From positions 1 to 33,787 of the forward strand of contig CANGQQ010000007.1 in NCBI GenBank assembly GCA_947456025.1: DNA of 33,787 bases, in the 5' to 3' direction. Positions 1 to 7,268 of this stretch are shown here, one piece after another. Under the pieces are notes generated by a model. That model saw only the letters and a program-made list of their open reading frames with translations. It searched no databases and was not told the DNA's origin. How positions within the stretch are numbered: position 1 is the first letter of the stretch; each line of letters opens with the position of its first letter. This DNA is from Chitinophagaceae bacterium (GTDB taxonomy: Bacteria > Bacteroidota > Bacteroidia > Chitinophagales > Chitinophagaceae). The translations under genes and the position numbers were made by a program.

Positions 1-383
1 TAGGTATGAAAGCTGGTAATGGTGCGATAGCGAAGAAAGGCCATTGTTGTTTGAAGGATAAAAAGCACCAGCAACAGGATCATTTCAGGAAGATGTAATT
101 TGATGAAGTCGTATTTCCAATAAAACATGGCTATCAGTGCAACGACAATCGTCAGGTCGTCTCCAATGGAATCGAGACGTGTTCCAAAAACACTGGTCAC
201 TTTAAATTTACGGGCAAGGAAACCGTCAATCAGATCGGTGAAGAAACTGATGCCCAGTAACCATTTAAACCATTCATATTCCGATGTAAAAATAAGAAGC
301 AGCAACAAGGGGGCTGCCATTACACGATAAAGTGTAATGCCATTGATGACGTAGTAGCTGGCAGGATGCGATTTCGATTTCAT
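1..383 (-). CDS. CDP-alcohol phosphatidyltransferase family protein (3' end outside window)
   Basis: Membrane enzyme that transfers a phosphoalcohol group from a CDP-linked donor, as in phospholipid head-group synthesis (PgsA/PssA-type). About 127 codons are visible on the minus strand, starting at the ATG at 383 and running open to the window edge, so the C-terminus is missing. The complete family signature D-x2-D-G-x2-A-R-x8-G-x3-D-x3-D is present: Asp50, Asp53, Gly54, Ala57-Arg58, Gly67, Asp71 and Asp75. These residues bind the metal and the CDP moiety. Hydrophobic segments lie at about 20-33, 41-49 and 76-86, with a further one beginning near residue 97, as expected for a multi-pass protein. 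It diverges from proB across about 150 bases. The exact substrate (glycerol phosphate, serine, inositol or other) cannot be read from this fragment. Confidence 0.9.
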   Translation of the reverse strand, partial: MKSKSHPASYYVINGITLYRVMAAPLLLLLIFTSEYEWFKWLLGISFFTDLIDGFLARKFKVTSVFGTRLDSIGDDLTIVVALIAMFYWKYDFIKLHLPEMILLLVLFILQTTMAFLRYRTITSFHT

Positions 384-521
384 CGATTCTGTTTAGTGGA
401 ATTAAAAAATCTTCCTGTTTGTATTAAAGTTACGACTTACAACTGATCGTTTTGGGAACGTGCATATCTGAATCTTTTTATAGAAAGCCGGGAGGTGTTT
501 AAGAAATTTTAAGGTTCAACG

Positions 522-529
522 TACATTTG
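522..529 (+). promoter_or_regulatory. -7 promoter element of proB
   Basis: TACATTTG is a full match to the Bacteroidota -7 consensus TAnnTTTG. It ends only three bases before the ATG at 533, so transcription would begin at or just inside the start codon. No convincing TTTG -33 element lies 19-21 bases upstream; the nearest is TGTTT near 496-500. The match may therefore be fortuitous. Confidence 0.3.
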
Positions 530-532
530 CTG

Positions 533-1615
533 ATGTTTTTAAATGAGAAACGAATTGTGATCAAAGTTGGTTCCAATGTACTGGCACAGCCGGACGGCGG
601 CTTGTCGGTTGAACGCATCCGGCAATTGACTTCGCAAATAGCAACATTACAAAAAAGCGGGTACGAATTGGTACTCGTATCATCGGGTGCAGTTGCTTCC
701 GGCAGGTCCCTGATACAGTTGTCGGAAAAAATGGATGAAGTAAGTCAACGACAGGTATTGGCGGCTGTTGGACAGGTTAAGTTATTGAATATTTATGCCG
801 ACTTTTTTCAGAAAAGCGATATGCTTTGTGCACAGGTCTTGGTAACAAAAGAAGATTTCAGGGATCGTGAACATTATCTCAACATGAAGAATTGCATCAC
901 CACTTTGTTAGACAACAATGTGGTGCCTATCATTAACGAAAATGATGTGGTCTCTGTAACTGAATTGATGTTTACGGATAATGATGAACTGGCGGGGTTG
1001 GTTTCCGGTATGGTCAATGCGTCCAAACTTATTATACTTTCTAACATCGACGGAATTTATAATGGAAATCCGAAAGATAAAAGCAGCACCGTTATTCCAC
1101 AAATCTCCTACGGTGACAAACAATTTACCCAATACGTTACATCCGAAAAATCAAATTTCGGAAGAGGGGGGATGATGACGAAATGTTCGATGGCTCATAA
1201 AGTTGCCGGTTTGGGAATTGCCGTACAAATCGCCAATGGAACGAAAGATGGAATTCTGCTTGATATCATTGATGGGAAGCCGATTGGTACCTCTTTCATT
1301 CCAAAGAAAACGACTTCCAACATCAAAAAGTGGGTTGCACACTCGGATGGTTTTGTAAAAGGAACTGTCTTCATTGATGCGGGCGCTGTACAGGCTCTTT
1401 TGTCTGATACTCCTACCAGTTTGTTGCCTGTTGGTGTTTTAAAGGTTGAAGGAGTTTTTGGAAAAGGTGATCTCATCCGTATTTGTGACAGATCCGGTAA
1501 GCAACTGGGTGTTGGAAAAGCGCAGTATAATTCCGACAAAGCAGAGGATCTCAAACGAAAGAAAAATCAGAAAGCATTAGTGCATTACGACTATTTGTTC
1601 TTAAATCATATATAA
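533..1615 (+). CDS. proB: Glutamate 5-kinase
   Basis: Cytosolic enzyme that phosphorylates glutamate to gamma-glutamyl phosphate, the first step of proline synthesis. The protein has 360 residues from the ATG at 533, close to the usual length of about 365 for the long form with a C-terminal PUA domain. Visible in order are the amino-acid kinase glycine loop IVIKVGSNVL at the N-terminus, SSGAVASG, INENDVV, TDNDELAGLVS, LSNIDGIY and the nucleotide-binding GRGGMMTK segment. A PUA-like domain occupies roughly the last 85 residues. A TTG six bases upstream (527) is in frame, but the ATG gives the normal family N-terminus. The stop is 12 bases before proA, so the two form an operon. Proline feedback inhibition is typical of the family but is not tested by this sequence. 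Confidence 0.96.
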   Translation: MFLNEKRIVIKVGSNVLAQPDGGLSVERIRQLTSQIATLQKSGYELVLVSSGAVASGRSLIQLSEKMDEVSQRQVLAAVGQVKLLNIYADFFQKSDMLCAQVLVTKEDFRDREHYLNMKNCITTLLDNNVVPIINENDVVSVTELMFTDNDELAGLVSGMVNASKLIILSNIDGIYNGNPKDKSSTVIPQISYGDKQFTQYVTSEKSNFGRGGMMTKCSMAHKVAGLGIAVQIANGTKDGILLDIIDGKPIGTSFIPKKTTSNIKKWVAHSDGFVKGTVFIDAGAVQALLSDTPTSLLPVGVLKVEGVFGKGDLIRICDRSGKQLGVGKAQYNSDKAEDLKRKKNQKALVHYDYLFLNHI

Positions 1616-1627
1616 TTCGGTTACGTT

Positions 1628-2872
1628 ATGTCGAATCAGGAAAAATTTATTGCAGTCAAAAAAGCCGCCCGTCATCTAGCATCGCTGGAACAGGATACCA
1701 TCAACCGGATACTTCTGGGACTGGCAGAGGCGGCCGAGTCAAATATTGATTATTTATTGACTGAAAATAAGAAGGATCTTGATCGCATGCCTTCCACGGA
1801 TCCGCGTTATGATCGCCTGCAATTAACCGGTGAGCGTATCAAAGATATTGCACAGGAGATCCGGAATGTGGCTTCCCTTGAATCACCCTTGCAACGAGTA
1901 CTTGAAGATCGCACGTTGCCCAATGGGCTTCATATTTCAAAAGTATCCGTTCCGCTGGGAGTGATTGGCATTATCTATGAATCCAGGCCCAATGTGACTT
2001 TTGATGTTTTTTCACTTTGTTTCAAAGCCGGTAATGCTTGTATTTTAAAGGGTGGGAGTGATGCTGAGTTTTCAAACAAAGCGATTGTGTCGTTGATTCA
2101 TGGTGTGTTGGAACAAAATCAGATCGATCATAATAGTATTTTTTTACTGCCCCCTTCACGTGAAGCGGCTGCAGAATTGTTGAATGCATCGGGATTCGTG
2201 GATGTAATCATTCCGAGAGGTAGTCAGCAACTGATCGATTTTGTGCGAAAGAACGCACGCATTCCCGTTATTGAAACCGGTGCGGGGATCGTTCATGTAT
2301 ATTTCGATCAAAGCGGCGACCTTGAAAAGGGGAAGGCCATCATAACCAATTCAAAGACGAGACGCGTCAGTGTATGCAATGCATTGGATTGTTTACTGAT
2401 TCATGAAGACCGCCTGAAGGACCTGCCTGCTTTAGTGCGTCCTTTAGCCGATAAGCAGGTTGTTTTATTTGTCGATGAGAAGGCGTATCAACAACTGCAA
2501 GATCAGTATCCGGCCGAACTGCTCCGTGTTGCAGTTCCTGAACATTATGGTACGGAGTTTCTCGATTATAAAATGGCTGTTAAAACGGTTGCTGATTTGA
2601 ACGAAGCATTGGATCATATTGCACGTTTCAGTTCTATGCACAGTGAATGCATCGTTGCCGAAAATCCGGAGCAACAACAACGTTTTATACGGGAAGTAGA
2701 TGCAGCAGTGGTCTACACAAATGTATCAACGGCGTTTACGGATGGAGCCCAGTTTGGCCTGGGAGCTGAAATCGGAATCAGTACGCAAAAATTACATGCC
2801 CGTGGACCCATGGCCCTTAGAGAAATTACAAGCTATAAATGGGTTGTTGCAGGTTCCGGTCAAATCCGATAA
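1628..2872 (+). CDS. proA: Gamma-glutamyl phosphate reductase (glutamate-5-semialdehyde dehydrogenase)
   Basis: NADPH-dependent reduction of gamma-glutamyl phosphate to glutamate 5-semialdehyde, the second step of proline synthesis. At 414 residues it has the normal family length. It shows the aldehyde-dehydrogenase-superfamily pattern of Pro[17 protein letters not shown] near residues 110-125, [28 protein letters not shown], the catalytic cysteine Cys250 in VSVCNALD, and the C-terminal block with [11 protein letters not shown]. The start lies 12 bases after proB, consistent with channelling of the unstable phosphate intermediate between the two enzymes. The third pathway gene, proC, is not in the window. 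No frameshift or missing key residue was seen. Confidence 0.96.
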   Translation: MSNQEKFIAVKKAARHLASLEQDTINRILLGLAEAAESNIDYLLTENKKDLDRMPSTDPRYDRLQLTGERIKDIAQEIRNVASLESPLQRVLEDRTLPNGLHISKVSVPLGVIGIIYESRPNVTFDVFSLCFKAGNACILKGGSDAEFSNKAIVSLIHGVLEQNQIDHNSIFLLPPSREAAAELLNASGFVDVIIPRGSQQLIDFVRKNARIPVIETGAGIVHVYFDQSGDLEKGKAIITNSKTRRVSVCNALDCLLIHEDRLKDLPALVRPLADKQVVLFVDEKAYQQLQDQYPAELLRVAVPEHYGTEFLDYKMAVKTVADLNEALDHIARFSSMHSECIVAENPEQQQRFIREVDAAVVYTNVSTAFTDGAQFGLGAEIGISTQKLHARGPMALREITSYKWVVAGSGQIR

Positions 2873-2891
2873 AGAAAACAGAGGAAAAGTT

Positions 2892-2919
2892 TTTGTAAAC
2901 TAAAAAAATTAGTATATTG
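2892..2919 (+). promoter_or_regulatory. Promoter of the XRE/S24 repressor with embedded palindrome
   Basis: TTTG at 2892-2895 and TATATTG at 2913-2919, separated by 17 bases, resemble the Bacteroidota -33/-7 pair. An interrupted palindrome, ACTAA-N5-TTAGT (2899-2913), fills the spacer. It extends to 7 of 8 paired positions over 2896-2916. An 8-base direct repeat, AAAATTAG, occurs at 2905-2912 and 2927-2934, 22 bases (two helical turns) apart. This arrangement suits binding by a dimeric repressor, plausibly the gene's own product. The autoregulation is inferred. Confidence 0.45.
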
Positions 2920-2940
2920 CACCAATAAAATTAGCAAATT

Positions 2941-3690
2941 ATGGCAATGGCAAATCAAAACATGAAGTATTTGCGTAAGCAACATGGATTGACACAAGAT
3001 GAATTTGCCCGCAAATTGGGAATTAAACGGTCTTTATTGGGTGCCTATGAAGAAGAACGGGCAGAACCGCGTTATGATGTGCTTGAAACCGTAAGTGATC
3101 TTTTTAAAGTTAGCATTGATGATTTATTGCGCAAGGACTTAGGCGAAACCAAGGGCAGTTATTTAGCAAAACGGCGTCAATTGAAAATGGCAGCCGAAAG
3201 CAATGTTGTTTATTTTGTGCCTGTAAAAGCCGCAGCCGGTTACCTGAACGGTTATGCCGATCCGGAGTTCCTCGATGAACTCAATACATTCACGTTGCCC
3301 ATGTTAAGCAGCGGTACTTATCGGGCTTTTGAAATTATTGGGGATAGTATGCTGCCTACACCAAGTGGCAGTGTGATTGTTGGTGAAAAAGTAGATAGTC
3401 TTGAGGACGTAAAGAACAACCATGCTTACATCATACTCAGTAAAACAGAAGGAGTCGTTTACAAACGAATCGTCAAGAATAATCGTGCTAAAAATAAGCT
3501 TACGCTGGTAAGCGATAACCCGTCGTTTCAACCGTATCAAATTAATGCCGAAGATGTACTTGAGTTCTGGAGTGCTCAAATGGTTATCAGTAAAGTGAAT
3601 CAAACACAGCGTTGGGATATGAATAACCTGGCTTCCTTAGTAACCAACTTACAAGATCAGGTCAACCACTTAAAAAAGAAAATGAATTAG
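2941..3690 (+). CDS. XRE-family repressor with LexA/CI-like S24 autopeptidase domain
   Basis: DNA-binding regulator of 249 residues. Residues 6-64 form a Cro/CI helix-turn-helix (LTQDEFARKLGIKRSLLGAYE). Residues about 88-215 are an S24 peptidase domain. Its catalytic serine is Ser136 in GDSM and its lysine is Lys175 in VVYKRI, 39 residues later, close to the LexA spacing. An Ala99-Gly100 pair lies where LexA and CI cleave themselves, so autocleavage is chemically plausible. The C-terminal tail (about 225-249) looks like a short coiled coil. The ATG at 2941 is followed by a second in-frame ATG at 2947; either could be used. It lies 68 bases after proA but has its own promoter and terminator. 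Its inducer and targets cannot be told; it could be an SOS-type or a general stress repressor. No phage genes surround it. Confidence 0.88.
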   Translation: MAMANQNMKYLRKQHGLTQDEFARKLGIKRSLLGAYEEERAEPRYDVLETVSDLFKVSIDDLLRKDLGETKGSYLAKRRQLKMAAESNVVYFVPVKAAAGYLNGYADPEFLDELNTFTLPMLSSGTYRAFEIIGDSMLPTPSGSVIVGEKVDSLEDVKNNHAYIILSKTEGVVYKRIVKNNRAKNKLTLVSDNPSFQPYQINAEDVLEFWSAQMVISKVNQTQRWDMNNLASLVTNLQDQVNHLKKKMN

Positions 3691-3710
3691 ATCGAACTTT
3701 GATTTCGTGA

Positions 3711-3757
3711 CCGGATTTCACATCTTACAGATTGGTGAAATCCGGTTTTCTTTTTGT
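3711..3757 (+). terminator. Rho-independent terminator after the XRE/S24 gene
   Basis: A perfect 11-base-pair stem (CCGGATTTCAC at 3711-3721 with GTGAAATCCGG at 3735-3745), a 13-base loop and a T-rich tract at 3746-3756. It begins 20 bases after the stop codon. Confidence 0.9.
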
Positions 3758-3905
3758 TTGGATTGTATCGGAGCAGCCGTTCTAATGGGTTACCCTTATT
3801 ACCTGTTTAAGACTTGCCTTTAAAGGAGTATTTTATTGAGCGGAATGTTTTTTTTATGAACATAACGCTACTAACTTGTATGGAACTAACGTAAACTATT
3901 ATTCT

Positions 3906-4079
3906 ATGCTACAAATGATTTTATCCGACGACAGTATTATTTTCATTGCCATTCATGCTTTTCTTCTTGGTATTGTAATTGGTGTTGCTGTTACCAATCA
4001 TGGCAAGAAAGCGCTTAAAAAGCAACTGCGTAATCTGGCAGAAGCATATGACCATGGAATTGATAAAAATTTCGTTTAG
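3906..4079 (+). CDS. Small single-pass membrane protein of unknown function
   Basis: Unrecognised 57-residue ORF from the ATG at 3906. A TTG at 3876 would add ten residues. It has an acidic N-terminus, one clear hydrophobic segment of about 20 residues (IIFIAIHAFLLGIVIGVAV), then a basic stretch (HGKKALKKQLRN) that would sit in the cytoplasm by the positive-inside rule, and a polar tail. It lies 148 bases after a strong terminator and converges with the deacetylase gene, whose stop is 26 bases away. The membrane-then-basic-helix layout is typical of small envelope proteins, but there is no family assignment. The coding call rests on composition alone. Confidence 0.5.
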   Translation: MLQMILSDDSIIFIAIHAFLLGIVIGVAVTNHGKKALKKQLRNLAEAYDHGIDKNFV

Positions 4080-4105
4080 TATCCGGCATTTATTTGCATC
4101 AGTGG

Positions 4106-5029
4106 TTACGAAGTAAGATTGTAAATTTTTATTGCTGTACGGAATGTATTGCAATGCGCTTCTACAATCGTTTGAATTTTAGGTGAGTAACCTCCTCCCA
4201 TTGCAACTACACAGGGTATTTGAAAGCGATGTGCCGTCTCAAAAACGATTTCATCTCTTTGTACACACCCCTCCATTGTTATCTTTAGTTTTCCGAATTT
4301 GTCAGTTTGCAACACATCTACCCCCGAGAGATAAAAGATGAAATCCGGCTTAATGCGTTCCATCAATCGCATCAGATGGTGTCTTAATAGACTTAAATAG
4401 GTATGGTCGTCGGTTCCGTCTTTTAAAGGGATATCCAGATCGCTTTTCTCTTTATGAAAAGGATAGTTGTGTTCTCCGTGCATACTAAAAGTGAAGACCC
4501 TTTGTTCCTGTTCAAAAATACGGGCGGTACCATTCCCCTGATGAACATCCAGATCAACGATCAGGATTTGCTTTGCTTTCTTTTGAGCCAGAAGAAGATT
4601 CGCTGCAACGGCAAAATCATTAAAAATGCAAAACCCTTCGCCGCGGTCTGCAAAAGCATGATGGGTTCCCCCCGCAACGTTAAAGGCGATACCCTTATCG
4701 AGTGCGGCGAAAGCACAATCAATCGTCCCCTGTGTAATGATCCGCTCACGTTCAATTAAAAGATCCGACAATTCAAATCCAATTTTTCGTTGTTCCCGTG
4801 GCGATAAGTTCAATTCGATCAATTGATACAAGTAATCCCGGGTGTGTGTTTTTAAGATGAATTCATCCGGACAAGCCCGGGGTCTATGCAATTGATGGTG
4901 TGTGATGGATCCTTCATGAATCAATTGTTCCGGAATCAATTCATACTTTAACATCGGAAAGCGATGATCCTCCGGTAGGGGGTGTTTATAAACGGGATCG
5001 TACGCAATGTATAATGGATCGGAGGGCAT
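4106..5029 (-). CDS. Histone deacetylase superfamily amidohydrolase
   Basis: A 307-residue zinc-dependent deacetylase-fold enzyme. Bacterial members remove acetyl groups from acetylpolyamines, acetoin-related substrates or protein lysines; the substrate here is unknown. The active site is complete: the tandem histidines His123-His124 in GGTHHA, the EGFCIFND block (131-138), zinc ligands Asp161 and His163 in DLDVHQGNG and Asp238 in SGVD, and the transition-state tyrosine Tyr281 in GGGYS. The length matches short bacterial class members. It stands alone on the minus strand, with 370 bases before the next minus-strand gene. No signal peptide is seen, so it is cytosolic. Some relatives are labelled acuC-like, but I do not assign that name. 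Confidence 0.9.
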   Translation of the reverse strand: MPSDPLYIAYDPVYKHPLPEDHRFPMLKYELIPEQLIHEGSITHHQLHRPRACPDEFILKTHTRDYLYQLIELNLSPREQRKIGFELSDLLIERERIITQGTIDCAFAALDKGIAFNVAGGTHHAFADRGEGFCIFNDFAVAANLLLAQKKAKQILIVDLDVHQGNGTARIFEQEQRVFTFSMHGEHNYPFHKEKSDLDIPLKDGTDDHTYLSLLRHHLMRLMERIKPDFIFYLSGVDVLQTDKFGKLKITMEGCVQRDEIVFETAHRFQIPCVVAMGGGYSPKIQTIVEAHCNTFRTAIKIYNLTS

Positions 5030-5399
5030 AATGGGACTTCTAATTTGAACACATTAACAGATCAGGTAAATTAAAAGTTGCTTTTAGAGAATGCTTTTTA
5101 ATAACATGTTTTTTTGAATGGAAACCAAAGACTTCAACACAAGTTATCGTAGTGTCTGTTGATGGTATTGTTATAGCTTGTAAGATCCTTCAATACCAGA
5201 AGAGGTATACCTGGAAGGTTTTTTTATGAATGAAGCATTGATACAGAAATTCTTCGTTCACATCCAAGGTCTTGAAATGACATGATTTTTTTTAGGATTG
5301 AACGTGAATTATAAAATAGGTTTCAATATGAGATTAGAAATGAAACCCATTGCAAATGAAATTAGTCTAAGTTGTTCAATTTCGCTACGGAAAAGTGCC
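5030..5399. other. Intergenic region with a possible alternative-hairpin element
   Basis: 370 bases without a clear gene between two minus-strand genes. It contains a plus-strand hairpin followed by seven T (5187-5225) and an upstream segment able to pair with part of that hairpin (see the separate entry). A 19-codon plus-strand ORF (5226-5285) starts directly after the T-tract; I do not count it as a gene. The rest is AT-rich and I see nothing further in it. Confidence 0.5.
5164..5225 (+). promoter_or_regulatory. Candidate terminator/antiterminator hairpin pair
   Basis: CCTTC (5187-5191) and ATACC (5193-5197) can pair with GGTAT (5204-5208) and GAAGG (5214-5218) to form a bulged stem followed by TTTTTTT (5219-5225). 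GGTATTG (5164-5170) is perfectly complementary to CAATACC (5191-5197), so forming that helix would break the terminator-like stem. The layout resembles an attenuator, but the terminator stem is imperfect and no recognised gene follows on the plus strand. Confidence 0.25.
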
Positions 5400-5888
5400 T
5401 TACTCCTTTGACTCCTGTTCTGAAGTTTCAGTTCCTGTTTCCGGAATGGTGGTTTTGTTTGCTTGACACCATTTACTGATCGCTGCAACTTCTTCAGTTG
5501 TAAGAACAGCATCTTTATGAATTAATGTATAACTCTTAAGAGGCATTTCTCCCTCCTTGATGACTTCCACAATTTCTTCAAGATACTCTTGTTGTTCGCT
5601 TGCAGGGTAAGAACCGAATTCGTTAAAATTGAGATGTTCTTTTCCTTCATCAATATGGCGTTGCAGCCAGATTCCTACAGGCTGCAGTGATGCATACCAG
5701 GGATAAGTTGTCTGATTGCTATGACAGTCATAACATGCTCTTTTTAACGCACCGGAAACAGTAGTGTTCATTGGATATAATTGACCGGCATCCTGTGGAA
5801 AAGGACCTTCGGCTTGATTGCGTTCCGGACGATAAAACTGAAGGAGAACCAGTACGGCAATAGCGGCATACAATATTTTTTTAAGCAT
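5400..5888 (-). CDS. Haem-binding domain protein (c-type haem, membrane anchored)
   Basis: A 162-residue protein with an N-terminal hydrophobic segment (residues 4-17) that acts as a signal or anchor, placing the rest in the periplasm. It carries one c-type haem attachment motif, Cys52-x-x-Cys55-His56 (CYDCHSN), followed by YPWYASLQPVGIWLQRHIDEG, a run typical of the Haem_bd family (PF14376). Met115 in GEMPLKSY is the likely sixth ligand of the iron. The C-terminal 25 residues are polar and rich in Glu and Thr. The likely role is electron transfer or haem sensing, but the partner is unknown and no oxidase or reductase gene adjoins it. It is a single gene with flanking non-coding DNA on both sides. 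Confidence 0.87.
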   Translation of the reverse strand: MLKKILYAAIAVLVLLQFYRPERNQAEGPFPQDAGQLYPMNTTVSGALKRACYDCHSNQTTYPWYASLQPVGIWLQRHIDEGKEHLNFNEFGSYPASEQQEYLEEIVEVIKEGEMPLKSYTLIHKDAVLTTEEVAAISKWCQANKTTIPETGTETSEQESKE

Positions 5889-5967
5889 AAAAGGGTTTTA
5901 AAAGTGTTTGGATTTCGAATAAATCTAAGGTGCCTTTTGACTTAAAGGTAGTTAAATAAAGATTTAC

Positions 5968-6081
5968 ATGGATGGCAAAACAAGAAAATTGAGGCGCAAG
6001 ATGAAAGCGGAATGGATTTCTATTTTCGGATTTTTGTTGATCGTTTCTTGTAATCGAATGCTAAAGAAAAGGAACGATTAA
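5968..6081 (+). CDS. Candidate tiny lipoprotein (37 or 26 residues)
   Basis: Plus-strand ORF starting at the ATG at 5968 (37 residues) or the in-frame ATG at 6001 (26 residues). It has a basic N-terminus (KTRKLRRK), a hydrophobic core (WISIFGFLLIVS) and a lipobox IVSC, with the lipidation cysteine at residue 28 (or 17). Only nine residues follow the cysteine (NRMLKKRND). This is the signal sequence layout of a bacterial lipoprotein with almost no mature part, like entericidin- or lysis-peptide-type proteins, although no sequence match to those is claimed. Its stop overlaps the stop of the convergent binding-protein gene. No clear promoter was found, so it may be a chance ORF. Confidence 0.35.
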   Translation: MDGKTRKLRRKMKAEWISIFGFLLIVSCNRMLKKRND

Positions 6082-7244
6082 TGCATTCTGGAGACCAAAC
6101 CGTTTTTTCGTTTTAATAAATAGATCTTCCTGTTTTCATAATAATCGGGCTTCCCGGTGACAGGATTGTAAACGGGTTTGAAATTGTATTCCGAAAACAA
6201 GAAAAAAGATTTATCATTCAGATTGCTGAACAGTTTATTTTCATATTTCAGCAAAAGGTTGGTAAAATACCAGGTCTGCTCAAAACCTTTATAGGCAAGA
6301 TCAGAAGGTTTTCCTTCGGTTAATACCGTAAATTGGTTGGTAAACTGGCTCCATTTTGTTGTTCCGGTATTAAAAAAAGTGGTTGTATAATAAACGGAAA
6401 GGTCCTTCCATTGGGGCAACGTAAGATCTTTCATGGTTTCCCAGGTGGGCATACCCATCAATTCAATCGGATACCTTTTGCAGAGCGGGGCAACGGATTT
6501 AAGAAGTGTTTGAGCGAACTTTTCTTCAAGGGATCCAGCGATGATCAAATTCACACGTTGACTGTCGAGCTTGACTTCAATTTCCTGTGTATTGGCCGAA
6601 TCTTTCAGCCAAATTGTTTGCCATCTAAGCAATTCTTTCCCGTTCCCGGCCTTGTTTTGTTTTTCAAAATAAGATGCCAGTTTATCTTCCTGAGCACCTT
6701 TTTTTCTGAAGTAAAGGATGTTAGAAGTGGGGAAGGTTCGCAGAATGTAATTGTAAAGGGCTTCGCAATGTGTAGGAAGCGTTGTATTTACAATGATCGT
6801 GAAAGGATTATTCGTAACACCTCCGTCATTTGGATAGGTGGAGGAAATAAACGGAATTCCGTGAAGCAGTGCTTGTTCTGCCAGTTGTTTGTAGTCGTTG
6901 CCGGCAACGGCTCCAATAATGAGGTCCAGCGAATCAAACGTGCGTGTAGTTTTTAAAAAGCTGATCGATTGCTTCTCCGATTTAACATCGAAAATATAAT
7001 ACTCAAGCGTGCCGTTGGTTTGTACAGAGTCCATGGCCATCATGGCGCCTTTGGTAAAATCAAGACCCGGCAAAATGTGACGGGGCATTTGTTTATCAAA
7101 CCTGTAATCGCCTTTTGTAAAGGAAGAGTCCAGAAACAGACTACTGAAAATGCCAATCCTGAAACGTTTTGCTGATGGTTCTACCTGTGCAAAAGCAAAG
7201 TCGTGCAGGAGAACAAATAATAATATGGTGCTTAGTTTTTTCAT
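6078..7244 (-). CDS. Periplasmic type-1 binding-fold protein (ABC amino-acid receptor-like)
   Basis: A 388-residue exported protein. Residues 1-19 are a signal peptide (basic start, hydrophobic core, cleavage after AFA-Q). The mature part resembles type-1 periplasmic binding proteins: RIGIFSSLFLDSS at the first strand, LDFTKGAMMAMDS, then DLIIGAVAGNDYKQLAEQALLHGIPFISS, the strand-helix-strand pattern of branched-chain amino-acid receptors. A second half starts with SNILYFRKKG. No permease or ATPase gene is nearby, so it is unlikely to be a classical ABC transport receptor. It begins 24 bases after the guaA stop and is probably co-transcribed. From memory, LysM-containing relatives occur beside guaA in other Bacteroidota; no LysM repeat is visible here. 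Its ligand is unknown. Confidence 0.75.
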   Translation of the reverse strand: MKKLSTILLFVLLHDFAFAQVEPSAKRFRIGIFSSLFLDSSFTKGDYRFDKQMPRHILPGLDFTKGAMMAMDSVQTNGTLEYYIFDVKSEKQSISFLKTTRTFDSLDLIIGAVAGNDYKQLAEQALLHGIPFISSTYPNDGGVTNNPFTIIVNTTLPTHCEALYNYILRTFPTSNILYFRKKGAQEDKLASYFEKQNKAGNGKELLRWQTIWLKDSANTQEIEVKLDSQRVNLIIAGSLEEKFAQTLLKSVAPLCKRYPIELMGMPTWETMKDLTLPQWKDLSVYYTTTFFNTGTTKWSQFTNQFTVLTEGKPSDLAYKGFEQTWYFTNLLLKYENKLFSNLNDKSFFLFSEYNFKPVYNPVTGKPDYYENRKIYLLKRKNGLVSRMH

Positions 7245-7268
7245 TCCGGTTCATTCCTGGTCCGCTAA

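Noticed and set aside
6333-6956. 207-codon plus-strand open frame
   Set aside because: It lies entirely antisense to the binding-fold gene, which has a signal peptide and family pattern. The frame has no recognisable domain or signal sequence.
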